DNA from: Streptomyces canus
GTDB lineage: Bacteria; Actinomycetota; Actinomycetes; Streptomycetales; Streptomycetaceae
Direction: 5' to 3'
Length of the DNA stretch: 64,000 bases
NCBI RefSeq assembly: GCF_001514145.1
Contig: NZ_KQ948667.1
Coordinates: 248,001 to 312,000 of the forward strand
Made by a program: the position numbers and the translations under genes. Positions 1 to 9,036 of the stretch are shown here, piece after piece. The notes below the pieces were generated by a model. The model was not told the origin of the DNA. It searched no databases and saw nothing but the letters and a program-made list of their open reading frames with translations. Positions within the stretch are counted from its first letter, which is position 1. Each line of letters opens with the position of its first letter.

Positions 1-1217
1 ACATCTTCAAGAAGGGCACGGCGCTCGTCCCGTCCTTCTTGTCCTTCGCCGTGGTCAACCTCCTGGAGAAGCACTTCGGTCGGCTCGTCGACTACGACTT
101 CACCGCCAAGATGGAGGACGACCTCGACCGCATCGCGGCCGGTCAGGCGCAGTCCGTGCCGTGGCTGAGGCGCTTCTACTTCGGTGAGGGCGCAGCCGCG
201 GGCGGCGCGGCCGACGCCGGCAACGGCGACGGGGACCACCTCGGCGGCCTCAAGGAGCTGGTGACCGACCTGGGCGCGATCGACGCGCGCGAGGTGTCGT
301 CCTTCCCGGTGGGCAACGACATCGTGCTCAGGGTCGGCCGCTACGGCCCGTACATCGAGCGCGGCGAGAAGGACTCCGAGAACCACCAGCGGGCGGACGT
401 CCCCGAGGACCTGGCGCCCGACGAGCTGTCCGTGGAGCTCGCCGAGGAGCTGCTCGCCAAGCCGAGCGGTGACTTCGAGCTCGGCGCCGACCCGGTGACG
501 GGTCACCAGATCATCGCCCGCGACGGCCGCTACGGCCCGTACGTCACCGAGGTGCTCCCCGAGGGCACCCCGAAGACCGGCAAGAACGCCGTGAAGCCGC
601 GTACGGCCTCGCTGTTCAAGTCGATGTCCCTGGACACGGTGACGCTCGAGGACGCGCTCAAGCTGATGTCGCTGCCGCGTGTCGTGGGCGCCGACGCCGA
701 GGGCCAGGAGATCACCGCGCAGAACGGCCGCTACGGGCCGTATCTGAAGAAGGGCACGGACTCGCGCTCGCTGCAGACCGAGGACCAGCTCTTCACGATC
801 ACTCTCGAAGAGGCGCTGGCGATCTACGCCCAGCCCAAGCAGCGTGGCCGGGCCGCCGCCAAGCCGCCGCTGAAGGAGCTGGGCACCGACCCGGTCAGCG
901 AGAAGCCGGTCGTGGTCAAGGACGGCCGCTTCGGTCCGTACGTGACCGACGGGGAGACCAACGCGACCCTGCGCTCCGGCGACAGCGTCGAGGAGATCAC
1001 CCCGGAGCGCGGTTTCGAACTGCTCGCCGAGAAGCGGGCGAAGGCGCCCGCCAAGAAGACGGCGAAGAAGGCGCCCGCCAAGAAGGCCCCGGCCAAGAAG
1101 GCGACGGCCGCCAAGAAGACCGCGGCGAAGAAGACGACCACGGCCGCGAAGAAGACGACGGCGAAGACGACCACCGCGAAGAAGGCGACGGCTTCCAAGA
1201 CGGCGTCCGAGGACTGA
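1..1217 (+). CDS. topA: DNA topoisomerase I, C-terminal part (partial, 5' end outside window)
   Basis: The reading frame is open from base 3 and continues upstream of the window, so only the C-terminal about 405 residues are seen. The first codons (IFKKGTALVPSFLSF) are the end of the type IA catalytic core. Four repeats with a G-R-[YF]-G-P-Y core follow near bases 334, 525, 730 and 920, the actinobacterial topoisomerase C-terminal repeat that binds DNA. A tail rich in AKK/TAKK repeats from about base 1030 is the lysine-rich extension typical of streptomycete and mycobacterial TopA, which aids processive relaxation of negative supercoils. A strong hairpin follows the stop. The identification rests on the repeats and tail and on tmk being next door. 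Confidence 0.95.
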   Translation, partial: IFKKGTALVPSFLSFAVVNLLEKHFGRLVDYDFTAKMEDDLDRIAAGQAQSVPWLRRFYFGEGAAAGGAADAGNGDGDHLGGLKELVTDLGAIDAREVSSFPVGNDIVLRVGRYGPYIERGEKDSENHQRADVPEDLAPDELSVELAEELLAKPSGDFELGADPVTGHQIIARDGRYGPYVTEVLPEGTPKTGKNAVKPRTASLFKSMSLDTVTLEDALKLMSLPRVVGADAEGQEITAQNGRYGPYLKKGTDSRSLQTEDQLFTITLEEALAIYAQPKQRGRAAAKPPLKELGTDPVSEKPVVVKDGRFGPYVTDGETNATLRSGDSVEEITPERGFELLAEKRAKAPAKKTAKKAPAKKAPAKKATAAKKTAAKKTTTAAKKTTAKTTTAKKATASKTASED

Positions 1218-1267
1218 GCCCGGTCCCGGTTCGGGCCGGATTCCTCCACCGAGGCTTCGCAATGCGA

Positions 1268-1298
1268 ACGCCCCGGCATCACTTTGGTGTCGGGGCGT
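1268..1298. terminator. Intrinsic terminator after topA
   Basis: A 14-bp stem (left arm 1268-1281, right arm 1285-1298) with two G-U pairs and a 3-nt loop lies 50 bp after the topA stop and 55 bp before tmk. It has no long T tract, as is usual in Streptomyces. Confidence 0.8.
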
Positions 1299-1353
1299 GC
1301 GCACCTGCGGACGCGCTCCCCAGGCTGTCGGTGGCTCCCGATAGGCTGAATGC

Positions 1354-4300
1354 ATGACCCGTGCCCAGCAGCCAACGGCCCTTGACCCGGCCCCCGACGA
1401 CGCCCTGGTCGCGGACTCCCGCGAGCGCGCCGTCCGCGCCCTGCTGCGCAGGCCCCAGCTCAAACGCCTGTGGAGCGCCCAGCTCGTCGGCGGGATCGGC
1501 GACACCCTCGCACTCCTGGTGCTGGTGCTGCTGGCCCTTCAGGCGGCCATCGCCCAGGGCTCGTTCGGCGGCGGCTACCGGGGCGTGGCGTTCGCAGTGG
1601 CGACCGTCTTCGGTACGCGCATCCTGGCGACGCTGCTCTTCGGCGCCGTCCTGCTCGGCCCGCTGACCTCGCTCACTTCGCACGAGGGGCCGCTCGACCG
1701 CCGCTGGACCATGGTCGGCGCGGACGGAGTCAGGCTCGCCCTGCTCATCGTCGCGCCGCTGTGGATCGACTGGACGCCGGACAACGCCCTCGCGATGCTG
1801 CTGGTGACCGCCTTCGTGACCGGGGTCGCCGAGCGCTTCTGGACGGTGTGCCGCGAGAGCGCGGCGCCCGCCCTGCTGCCGGAACCTCCCCCGGAGGGGG
1901 CGACGGTACGACCGCTGCCCGACCACCTGGACGCACTGCGCCGCTTGTCGCTGCGCACGACCTTCGTGGCGATCCCGCTGGCCGGTGCCGCGCTCGTCGT
2001 CGCCGGCCTGCTCAACAACCTGCTGGGCTCCGGCCTCGACTGGTTCGGACAGCATCAGGCGGCCCTCGCGTCGTACGTCGCGGCCGGTCTGTTCGCCGCG
2101 TCCCTGTCCGTGCTGACCTTCCTGGAACTGCCCGGCACGCGCACCCCGCGCGCGCGTTCGCCGCTGGAGGGGCTGCGCCGGCCCAAGACGGGCACCGGCG
2201 TGGACAAGGGCCGTACCGGCGCGATTCCGCTGCTGGTGGCGGCCTGCGCGGCCGTCGCCGGAGCGATCGCGGCCGCCGTGGCCGTCGCCGTGCTGCACGC
2301 CAAGGACCTGGGCGGCGGCCCGGTGATGTACGGCCTGATGGTGGTCGCGCTGACCGGCGGTGTCGTGGTCGGTGTCCGTACGGCCCCCAAGGTGCTGGTC
2401 TCGCTGTCGCGGCGCCGGCTGCTCGCGCTGGCGCTCGCGTTCACCGGCATCGCCCTGCTGGCCGCCGGGCTCGTCCCGGACGTCACCACCGTGCTGCTGA
2501 TCGACGGGTTGGCCGGTGTCGGCGCGGGTGTCGCCGCCAACACCGGGCACACCCTGCTCGACCAGGAGACCGAGGAATACCGGCGGGCACGGACCACCGA
2601 GCATCTGCACGCGGTCGTGCGCGTCGGCGTGGCACTCGGCGCGCTCGTCGCCCCCGTGGTGGCCGCGGCGATCGGTCCGCACCGGCTGGTGAACGGCAAG
2701 TTCGTGTTCGCGCACGGAGGCGCCGCGTTCACCCTCATGCTGGTCGGCGCGCTGCTGCTGCCGGTCGCCGCGCTGGTGCTGGCCAAGGTCGACGACCGGT
2801 CCGGCGTCCCCCTGCGGCACGACCTGCGGGACGCTCTGCTCGGCGGCGACGACCCGGTGACCGTGCCCGCCGACAATGGCTTCTTCATCGCGCTGGAGGG
2901 CGGCGACGGGGCCGGGAAGTCCACCCAGGCCGAGGCGCTCGCCGAATGGATCCGGGCCAAGGGCCACGAGGTCGTGGTGACGCGCGAGCCGGGGGCGACC
3001 CCGGTGGGCAAGCGGCTGCGGTCGATCCTGCTGGACGTGTCGAGCGCCGGGCTCTCGCACCGGGCGGAGGCGCTGTTGTACGCGGCGGACCGCGCGGAGC
3101 ACGTGGACACCGTGGTCAGGCCCGCACTGGAGCGCGGTGCGGTCGTGATCTCCGACCGGTACATCGACTCCTCCGTGGCCTACCAGGGCGCCGGGCGCGA
3201 CCTGTCCCCGACGGAGATCGCCCGCATCAACCGCTGGGCGACGGACGGTCTGGTGCCTCATCTGACCGTCCTGCTGGACGTGTCCCCGGAGATCGCCCGC
3301 GAGCGGTTCACCGAGGCGCCGGACCGGCTGGAGTCGGAGCCGGCGGAGTTCCACGCGCGCGTGCGGTCCGGATTCCTCACGCTGGCCGCCGCCGACCCCG
3401 GGCGGTACCTGGTCGTGGACGCGGGACAGGAACCCGAGGCCGTCACCACCGTCGTACGCCATCGGCTCGACCAGATGCTGCCGCTCTCCGAGCAGGAGAT
3501 CCGGGAGCAGGAGGAGGCCCGGCGCAAGGCCGAGGAGGAAGCGCGCCGCAAGGCCGAGGAAGAGGCCGCGCGCAAGGCCGAGGAGGAGCGCCTGGAGCGT
3601 GAGCGCCAGGAGCAGCTGGCCCGGCTGAAGGCCGAGGAGGAGGAGCGCAAGCGGCGCGAGCTGGAGGAGGCCCAGCGCCGCGAGGCCGAGCGGCAGGCGG
3701 AGGAGGCCCGGCTGCGGGCCGAGGAAGCGCGCAGGCGGGCCGAGGAGGAGCGGGTACGTCTCCTCGCCGAGGAGAAGGCCCGCGCCGAGGAAGAGGCACG
3801 GCGCAAGGCCCAGGAAGAGGCCGCCCGCAAGCGGGCCGAGGAGGAGGCACGACTGCGTGCCGAGGCCGAGGAGCGGCGGCTGGAGAAGCAGCGCAAGGCC
3901 GAGGAGGCGTTGCTGCGGGCGGAGGAGGCCCGGCGGCTCGCCGAGTCCGCGGCCGCGGCGGCGGAGGCGGGGCCCAAGCAGGCCGCCACTCCCACTGCGG
4001 GGATGGACGCGGCGACCGTGCCCACGCCTGTGGTGACGCCGACGAACGCGTCGGGCGGCCCGGTGGACGAGACGGCTGTGCTGCCCCGGGTGCCCATGGA
4101 GAAGGACGACGAGGATGCGTCCGCGGGTGGGGACTCCGCTGGGTCCGCCTCCGACGCCGAGGTGACGGCCGAGCTGCCGCAGCCGCCGGTGCCTCCGGGG
4201 GCGGCGGACGAGACCGCGGTGCTGCCTCCTGTCCCGCCGGGGGCTGCCGATGAGACCGCGGTGCTGCCGCCGGTGGCTCCGGGTTCCGCCGACGAGACGG

Positions 4301-4542
4301 CCCTGCTGCCTCCGGTGTCGGAGGACGGGCCCTCGGACCGGGTTCCGCCGGGGTACTTCCGCGACGAGGAGCGGACGCGGGAGCTGCCGCAGGTCGACGA
4401 GACGGGGACGCCTCGGCGGAGGACACGGTCGGACTGGGCCGAGGAGACGCCGCTGGACGATCTGCCTACGCTCGCCGATGAGCTGCTCGGGCCGCATGAC
4501 GACGAGTACGGGGACGATCGCGGTCGGCGTCGGGGGCGGTAG
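1354..4542 (+). CDS. tmk: MFS-like membrane domain fused to thymidylate kinase with long charged C-terminal tail
   Basis: A 1062-residue fusion. Residues about 30-480 are hydrophobic with repeated membrane segments resembling a major facilitator carrier. Residues about 508-705 are a full thymidylate kinase (dTMP + ATP to dTDP): P-loop GGDGAGKST near residue 518, then the DR motif in ISDRYIDSS. Residues about 710-890 are a heptad-rich Glu/Arg/Ala coiled coil. The last 170 residues are acidic and proline-rich with several copies of DETAVLPPV. A bacterial Tmk alone has about 210 residues. The fusion is familiar in streptomycetes. It would anchor dTMP kinase at the membrane, but the role of the carrier-like half is unknown. 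The ATG at 1354 opens the only long frame covering both halves. Confidence 0.92.
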   Translation: MTRAQQPTALDPAPDDALVADSRERAVRALLRRPQLKRLWSAQLVGGIGDTLALLVLVLLALQAAIAQGSFGGGYRGVAFAVATVFGTRILATLLFGAVLLGPLTSLTSHEGPLDRRWTMVGADGVRLALLIVAPLWIDWTPDNALAMLLVTAFVTGVAERFWTVCRESAAPALLPEPPPEGATVRPLPDHLDALRRLSLRTTFVAIPLAGAALVVAGLLNNLLGSGLDWFGQHQAALASYVAAGLFAASLSVLTFLELPGTRTPRARSPLEGLRRPKTGTGVDKGRTGAIPLLVAACAAVAGAIAAAVAVAVLHAKDLGGGPVMYGLMVVALTGGVVVGVRTAPKVLVSLSRRRLLALALAFTGIALLAAGLVPDVTTVLLIDGLAGVGAGVAANTGHTLLDQETEEYRRARTTEHLHAVVRVGVALGALVAPVVAAAIGPHRLVNGKFVFAHGGAAFTLMLVGALLLPVAALVLAKVDDRSGVPLRHDLRDALLGGDDPVTVPADNGFFIALEGGDGAGKSTQAEALAEWIRAKGHEVVVTREPGATPVGKRLRSILLDVSSAGLSHRAEALLYAADRAEHVDTVVRPALERGAVVISDRYIDSSVAYQGAGRDLSPTEIARINRWATDGLVPHLTVLLDVSPEIARERFTEAPDRLESEPAEFHARVRSGFLTLAAADPGRYLVVDAGQEPEAVTTVVRHRLDQMLPLSEQEIREQEEARRKAEEEARRKAEEEAARKAEEERLERERQEQLARLKAEEEERKRRELEEAQRREAERQAEEARLRAEEARRRAEEERVRLLAEEKARAEEEARRKAQEEAARKRAEEEARLRAEAEERRLEKQRKAEEALLRAEEARRLAESAAAAAEAGPKQAATPTAGMDAATVPTPVVTPTNASGGPVDETAVLPRVPMEKDDEDASAGGDSAGSASDAEVTAELPQPPVPPGAADETAVLPPVPPGAADETAVLPPVAPGSADETALLPPVSEDGPSDRVPPGYFRDEERTRELPQVDETGTPRRRTRSDWAEETPLDDLPTLADELLGPHDDEYGDDRGRRRGR

Positions 4543-4582
4543 CGGTCGTTCTGCGCGTGCGTTGTGGCCGGCCCCCACCGGC

Positions 4583-4616
4583 CAACGGGGCCGACAACCG
4601 ACCGTCGGCCCCGTTG
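4583..4616. terminator. Intrinsic terminator between tmk and holB
   Basis: Perfect 13-bp inverted repeat (4583-4595 with 4604-4616) and an 8-nt loop, located 40 bp after the tmk stop and 63 bp before holB. It suggests holB has its own promoter or depends on read-through. Confidence 0.8.
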
Positions 4617-4678
4617 TCAGTGGTCGCCCCCACAATGGATCCCGTAGCGCGAAACATGACGAAAGGGCGGCGTGACCC

Positions 4679-5884
4679 ATGACCGTATGGGACGACCTGG
4701 TCGGCCAGGAGAGGGTGAGCGAGCAGCTCGCGGCCGCCGCTCGGGACGCCGACGCCCAGGTCACCGCCGCCACCACCGGCACCCCGCCGCCCGAGGCGTC
4801 GAAGATGACGCATGCCTGGCTGTTCACGGGACCGCCCGGAGCGGGCCGGAACCAGGCGGCCAGGGCCTTTGCGGCCGCACTGCAGTGCGTCAGTCCGGAC
4901 CGCGCTCTCGGGGGAATCCCCGGCTGCGGGTTCTGCGACGGGTGTCATACGGCACTCATCGGCACCCACGCCGACGTCACCTCGGTGGCCGCCGTCGGCA
5001 CCCAGATCCTTGCCGACGACATGCGGGACACCGTCAGAAAGTCGTTCACCTCGCCGGCGACCGGCCGCTGGCAGATCATCCTGGTCGAGGACGCCGAGCG
5101 GCTGAACGAGAAGTCGGCCAACGCGGTCCTCAAAGCGGTGGAGGAGCCCGCCCCCCGTACCGTCTGGCTGCTGTGCGCGCCGTCCATCGAGGACGTCCTG
5201 CCGACCATCCGCTCCCGCAGCCGCCACCTGAACCTGAGCACCCCCTCCGTGGAGGCCGTCGCCGACATGCTCGTGCGCCGGGAGGGCGTCGAGCCCGCCG
5301 CCGCGATGGCCGCCGCCCGTGCCACTCAGGGCCATGTCGACCGGGCCCGCCGCCTCGCCACCGATCCGGCCGCCCGTGAGCGCCGCGCCGCCGTACTGAA
5401 GCTGCCCCTGCGCGTCGAGGATGTCGGCGGCTGCCTCAGGGCGGCGCAGGAACTCGTCGACGCGGCGGCCGACGACGCCAAGCAGCTCGCCGAGGAGATG
5501 GACGGCAAGGAGACCGAGGAGCTGAAGGCGGCGATGGGCGCCTCCCAGGGTGGCCGGATGCCCCGCGGCACGGCGGGTGTGATGAAGGACCTGGAGGACA
5601 GACAGAAGCGCCGCCGCACCCGCACCCAGCGCGACAGCCTCGACCTGGCCCTGACCGACCTCACCGCCTTCTACCGTGACGTCCTCGCCCTTCAGCTCGG
5701 CTCACGGGTGGCGATCGCCAACGCGGACGCCGAGGACGCCCTGGAGCGGCTCGCCCGCGGCAGCTCCCCGGAGACCACGCTCCGCCGTATCGAGGCGATC
5801 GGCGCCTGCCGTGAGGCTCTCGACCGCAATGTGGCCCCGCTGCTCGCGGTGGAGGCGATGACGATGGCACTCAGAGCGGGTTGA
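4679..5884 (+). CDS. holB: DNA polymerase III delta-prime subunit
   Basis: 401-residue AAA+ clamp-loader subunit that helps load the beta clamp at replication forks. The N-terminal domain shows the P-loop position GPPGAGRN (residues 51-58), where the usual Lys-Thr is replaced. This fits delta-prime, which does not hydrolyse ATP. Four cysteines (C70, C83, C86, C89) form the zinc module. EDAERLNEKSANAVLKAVEE matches the Walker B/DEAD-like segment, and SRS stands where active subunits have SRC. A charged insert near residues 275-310 is typical of actinobacterial versions. The ATG at 4679 is preceded by a purine-rich stretch (gaaagggcgg). Lying beside tmk is the common bacterial arrangement. Confidence 0.93.
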   Translation: MTVWDDLVGQERVSEQLAAAARDADAQVTAATTGTPPPEASKMTHAWLFTGPPGAGRNQAARAFAAALQCVSPDRALGGIPGCGFCDGCHTALIGTHADVTSVAAVGTQILADDMRDTVRKSFTSPATGRWQIILVEDAERLNEKSANAVLKAVEEPAPRTVWLLCAPSIEDVLPTIRSRSRHLNLSTPSVEAVADMLVRREGVEPAAAMAAARATQGHVDRARRLATDPAARERRAAVLKLPLRVEDVGGCLRAAQELVDAAADDAKQLAEEMDGKETEELKAAMGASQGGRMPRGTAGVMKDLEDRQKRRRTRTQRDSLDLALTDLTAFYRDVLALQLGSRVAIANADAEDALERLARGSSPETTLRRIEAIGACREALDRNVAPLLAVEAMTMALRAG

Positions 5885-5955
5885 CCACGTCACTCGTACG
5901 AGGCTTTGTTTACACGGATTGCAATCAGTAAACTGCACAGAGTTACGCTCGCCTG

Positions 5956-7530
5956 ATGTACACCAGGCGCAGCTCCCGCTCCCTCCGCATCGGCGGCACT
6001 CTTCTGGCTGCCGCGCTGCTCACCTCCGCCTGCTCCGCGGGTGCTTCGACGAACGCGGCCACATCGGCCGCCGACGTGGCGCTGGCCGCGCTGCCGCGGT
6101 CGACACCGGCCGCCCTCACGCCGTACTACGGGCAGAAGGCGCGCTGGCACGGCTGCGGGGTCCCCGGGTTCGAGTGCGCCACGCTGAAGGTGCCGCTCGA
6201 CTACGACAGGACGGCCGACGGGGACGTCCGGCTCGCCGTCGCCCGCAAGAAGGCCACCGGCCCGGGCAAGCGCCTCGGGTCGCTGTTCGTGAACCCGGGC
6301 GGGCCGGGCGGCTCGGCGGTCGGCTACCTCCAGGCGTACGCCGGGATCGGCTACCCGGCCGCGGTGCGGGCCCGCTACGACATGGTCGCGGTGGACCCGC
6401 GCGGGGTCGCCCGCAGCGAGCCCGTCAAGTGCCTCGACGGGCGGGACATGGACACGTACGCCCAGACGGACGTCACCCCCGACGACGCGCGCGAGACCAC
6501 CGAACTGGTCGACGCCTACAAGAAGTTCGCGGAAGGGTGCGGCGCGCACTCGGCGAAGCTGCTGCGGCATGTGTCGACGGTCGAGACGGCCCGGGACATG
6601 GACATCGTGCGGGCGGCACTCGGTGACGCGAAGCTGAACTACGTGGGGGCGTCGTACGGGACGTTCCTCGGGGCGACCTACGCGGGACTGTTCCCCGGCC
6701 GCTCGGGGCGGCTGGTGCTGGACGGCGCGATGGACCCCTCACTGTCCGCGCGCCGGCTGAACCTCGACCAGACGGTGGGCTTCGAGACGGCGTTCCAGTC
6801 GTTCGCGAAGGACTGTGTGCAGCAGCCGGACTGCCCGCTCGGCACGAAGACCACGACGACCACGCAGGCAGGCCAGAAGCTCAGGACCTTCTTCGCCAAG
6901 CTGGATGCGCACCCGATCCCCACCGGTGACGCGGACCGCCGCAGTCTCGGCGAGGCCCTTGCCACGATCGGTGTGATCGCGGCGATGTACGACGAGAGCT
7001 CCTGGGCCCAGCTGCGGGAGGTGCTCGGCTCGGCGATGAAGGAGAACGACGGCGCCGGGCTGCTGGTCCTCGCCGACAGCTACTACGCGCGGGGCGCCGA
7101 CGGCCGCTACGGCAACCTGATGTCCGCCAACGCGGCCGTGAACTGCCTCGACCTGCCGCCCGCCTACGACAGTCCGGAGGAGGTCGAGAAGGCCGTCCCG
7201 ACCTTCGAGAAGGCGTCCCCCGTCTTCGGCGAGGGCCTCGCCTGGGCCTCCCTCAACTGCGCGTACTGGCCGGTCGGGTCCACGGGGGAGCCGCACCGCA
7301 TCAAGGCGGAGGGTGCCGCCCCGATCGTCGTGGTCGGCACCACCCGCGACCCGGCCACCCCCTACCGCTGGGCCCGGTCCCTGGCCGCCCAGCTCTCCTC
7401 GGCCCGCCTGCTCACCTACGACGGCGACGGCCACACCGCCTACGGCCGCGGCAGCACCTGCATTGACTCCGCGATCGACGCATATCTGCTCCGCGGCACC
7501 CCTCCGGTGGACGGGAAACGCTGCTCCTAG
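5956..7530 (+). CDS. Secreted alpha/beta-hydrolase, tripeptidyl-aminopeptidase type (peptidase S33)
   Basis: 524-residue exported hydrolase. The N-terminus has basic residues, a hydrophobic stretch and LLTSAC (Cys26), a usable lipobox, so it is probably a surface lipoprotein. The oxyanion motif NPGGPGG is near residue 113. The nucleophile elbow G-A-S-Y-G puts the catalytic Ser at 233, and the late histidine is H493 in GDGHTAYG. This is the layout of streptomycete SlpD/SlpE and tripeptidyl aminopeptidases, which trim N-terminal tripeptides from extracellular peptides. Cysteines in the C-terminal half suggest disulfides. It stands alone between holB and tRNA-Thr. Exact substrate not readable from sequence. 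Confidence 0.88.
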   Translation: MYTRRSSRSLRIGGTLLAAALLTSACSAGASTNAATSAADVALAALPRSTPAALTPYYGQKARWHGCGVPGFECATLKVPLDYDRTADGDVRLAVARKKATGPGKRLGSLFVNPGGPGGSAVGYLQAYAGIGYPAAVRARYDMVAVDPRGVARSEPVKCLDGRDMDTYAQTDVTPDDARETTELVDAYKKFAEGCGAHSAKLLRHVSTVETARDMDIVRAALGDAKLNYVGASYGTFLGATYAGLFPGRSGRLVLDGAMDPSLSARRLNLDQTVGFETAFQSFAKDCVQQPDCPLGTKTTTTTQAGQKLRTFFAKLDAHPIPTGDADRRSLGEALATIGVIAAMYDESSWAQLREVLGSAMKENDGAGLLVLADSYYARGADGRYGNLMSANAAVNCLDLPPAYDSPEEVEKAVPTFEKASPVFGEGLAWASLNCAYWPVGSTGEPHRIKAEGAAPIVVVGTTRDPATPYRWARSLAAQLSSARLLTYDGDGHTAYGRGSTCIDSAIDAYLLRGTPPVDGKRCS

Positions 7531-7637
7531 CCCTGGTCGCCGGACCGTCCGGGGTGCCCCGAGGGCTGGTGCGGAGCACCCCCGGAATCTGTGTAGACTT
7601 ACCGACGTTGCTGACCGCACCATGGTGCGGACGGCGC

Positions 7638-7711
7638 GCCGCCTTAGCTCAGATGGCCAGAGCAACGCACTCGTAATGCGTAGGTCTCGGGTTCGAATCC
7701 CGAAGGCGGCT
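7638..7711 (+). tRNA. tRNA-Thr (CGT anticodon)
   Basis: Cloverleaf with a 7-bp acceptor stem (GCCGCCT / AGGCGGC), a 5-bp anticodon stem (7665-7669 with 7677-7681), anticodon CGT at 7672-7674 reading ACG, and a T arm with GGTTCGAATCC. Discriminator base T, no encoded CCA. Its 3' 42 bases are the integration target of the two elements that follow; integration leaves the tRNA intact. Confidence 0.97.
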
Positions 7712-7712
7712 C
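7670..7712 (+). repeat. att core copy 1 (attL of element 1, inside tRNA-Thr)
   Basis: 43 bp from the anticodon loop to one base past the tRNA, repeated exactly at 23928-23970 and 27695-27737 in the same orientation. The crossover must lie somewhere inside it. Confidence 0.95.
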
Positions 7713-7716
7713 CGAG

Positions 7717-7755
7717 AAACCCTGGGACTCACTCGCCGTGACCTGGGGTTTTTCC
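7717..7755 (+). terminator. Terminator behind tRNA-Thr
   Basis: A ten-pair stem (7717-7726 with 7742-7751, two G-U pairs) followed by a run of T. It ends the tRNA transcript inside element 1. The inner 24 bp (7725-7748) recur at 27751-27774. Confidence 0.7.
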
Positions 7756-7803
7756 TTGCTCGGGGCATGACGCGTCACGCGGCCGGGGTGCCGCGAGATG
7801 GCT

Positions 7804-7824
7804 TGCGTGAGCGATGCGTGAGCG
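7804..7824 (+). repeat. Paired repeats TGCGTGAGCG, probable integrase arm sites (left end, element 1)
   Basis: Two copies of TGCGTGAGCG at 7804-7813 and 7815-7824 (11-bp period), 91 bp inside the left att core. The same pair with the same period lies at 23790-23810 near the right end. Arm-site function is inferred from position and symmetry. Confidence 0.65.
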
Positions 7825-7839
7825 GAGCGGTCCAGCGCC

Positions 7840-9036
7840 CTACATCTTGGGCTTCTTCCGCTTGCCCTTCTTCTTGGCCCTGGCCTCGGCTTTCGCCTTG
7901 GCCGCCGCCTTCTTGGCGGCCTTACGGGCCTCCTCTGCCTTGGTCTTGCGCTGAAGCGGGACCAGCCTGGCGGTGGCTTCGGCCGCGTTCTTGCCGACCT
8001 GCGGCAGGACGCTCTGGTAGATGTCCCGCGTGATGCGGGTGTCGCTGTGTCCGAGCGTGTCCGACACGATCTTCACGTCGATGCCGGCGGCGAGCATGAG
8101 CGTGGCCGCTCCGTGCCGGAGGTCGTGCAGCCGGATCGGTGGGAGGCCGGAGGCGGCGACGAGGCGCTCGAAGAGGTCGGTCACCTTCCCGGGATGGAGC
8201 CAGGAGCCGTCTTCCCGGGTGAAGACCATGCCGGTCTCGACCCAGGCCGGTCCCCACTCCTCGCGGTCCGCGTCCTGCTGTTCGCGGTGCCGCTTCAGGA
8301 CGTTGACGGTGTCGTCGTCGAGCGCGACCACGCGGAAGCCGCTGTCCGTCTTGGGCTCGGAGGTCTCGACCTCCCACCCGTCCTGGACGAGCTGGGCGGA
8401 GACGGTCAGGGAGTGGTCATCGAGGTTGGTCTCCGACCAGGGCTGCGCGCATGCCGCGCCCCGCCGCAGGCCGCGGAAGGCGATCAGGTGCCACATCGCG
8501 TACAGCCGGTCCTCCGCGAGGAAGTCGAGGAACGCGCCTGTCTGTTCGGGCGTCCAGACCCTGACGGGGGAGGGCTTCTCACCCACCTGCTCCCACCTGG
8601 CGACCCGCGCGTCCGTCCACACCAGAGCCTTCGGTTTGCGCACGGGGTCGACTTCGACGTGGGCTGCCGGGTTGAAGGTGAGGATCTGCTGGCCGATCGC
8701 GTCGTTCAGCGCAGACCGCAGCGTGGCCTTGATGCGAACCCGGGTAGCCGGACCGGTCACACGCCGGAATGGCGGCATGGCATCGATCGCCGCCTTCATC
8801 ACCTTGCGGCGGGCGCGGTTGCCCGCGCCCTTCCACGGGAGGGTGGCCAACTCCTCGACCGCGGCCCGGCGCTGGGCGTTCTGCTCCAGGATCTCGGTAT
8901 TACCGTCGGCTATGGCTGTGAACATCTCGCTGAGATGGCTCACACGCAGGCGGTCGAGACGGTGGTGGCCGATCCGGGGCTTCAAATGGAACCGGATATC
9001 GGTCTCGTAGCGGGTGAGCCCGCTCGCTTCGTCATC
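7840..9036 (-). pseudogene. Tyrosine integrase of element 1, 5'-truncated
   Basis: The frame is open from 9036 down to the stop at 7840. The core-binding SAM-like domain begins at about base 9020 (GLTRYETDIRFHLKPRIG). The catalytic domain keeps the first Arg (GLRRG), H-D-L-R-H, LGHSDTRI and the nucleophile Tyr in IYQSVLP. A Lys/Ala-rich tail follows. Homologues start with about 50-60 more residues that bind arm sites; here these are missing because unrelated coding sequence of an HATPase gene on the other strand begins at about 9020-9030. A TTG at 8985 could start a 381-residue product without the arm domain. Catalysis might survive, but normal integration or excision is unlikely. Confidence 0.85.

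Noticed and set aside
1030..1210. AAGAAG-rich tract as repeat locus
   Set aside because: It codes for the lysine-rich TopA tail typical of actinobacteria.
4190..4330. Repeated units in tmk as a DNA repeat array
   Set aside because: They encode the DETAVLPPV protein repeats; imperfect at DNA level and in frame, so a protein feature and not a CRISPR or mobile repeat.
1279..4827. 1182-codon minus-strand open frame opposite tmk
   Set aside because: Low-complexity Leu/Gly/Arg/His translation, no start signal, entirely opposite a recognised gene and across two terminators.
5996..9036. CRISPR arrays, rRNA genes, replication origin
   Set aside because: Looked for across the whole window; no regularly spaced repeats, rRNA signatures or DnaA-box clusters were seen.
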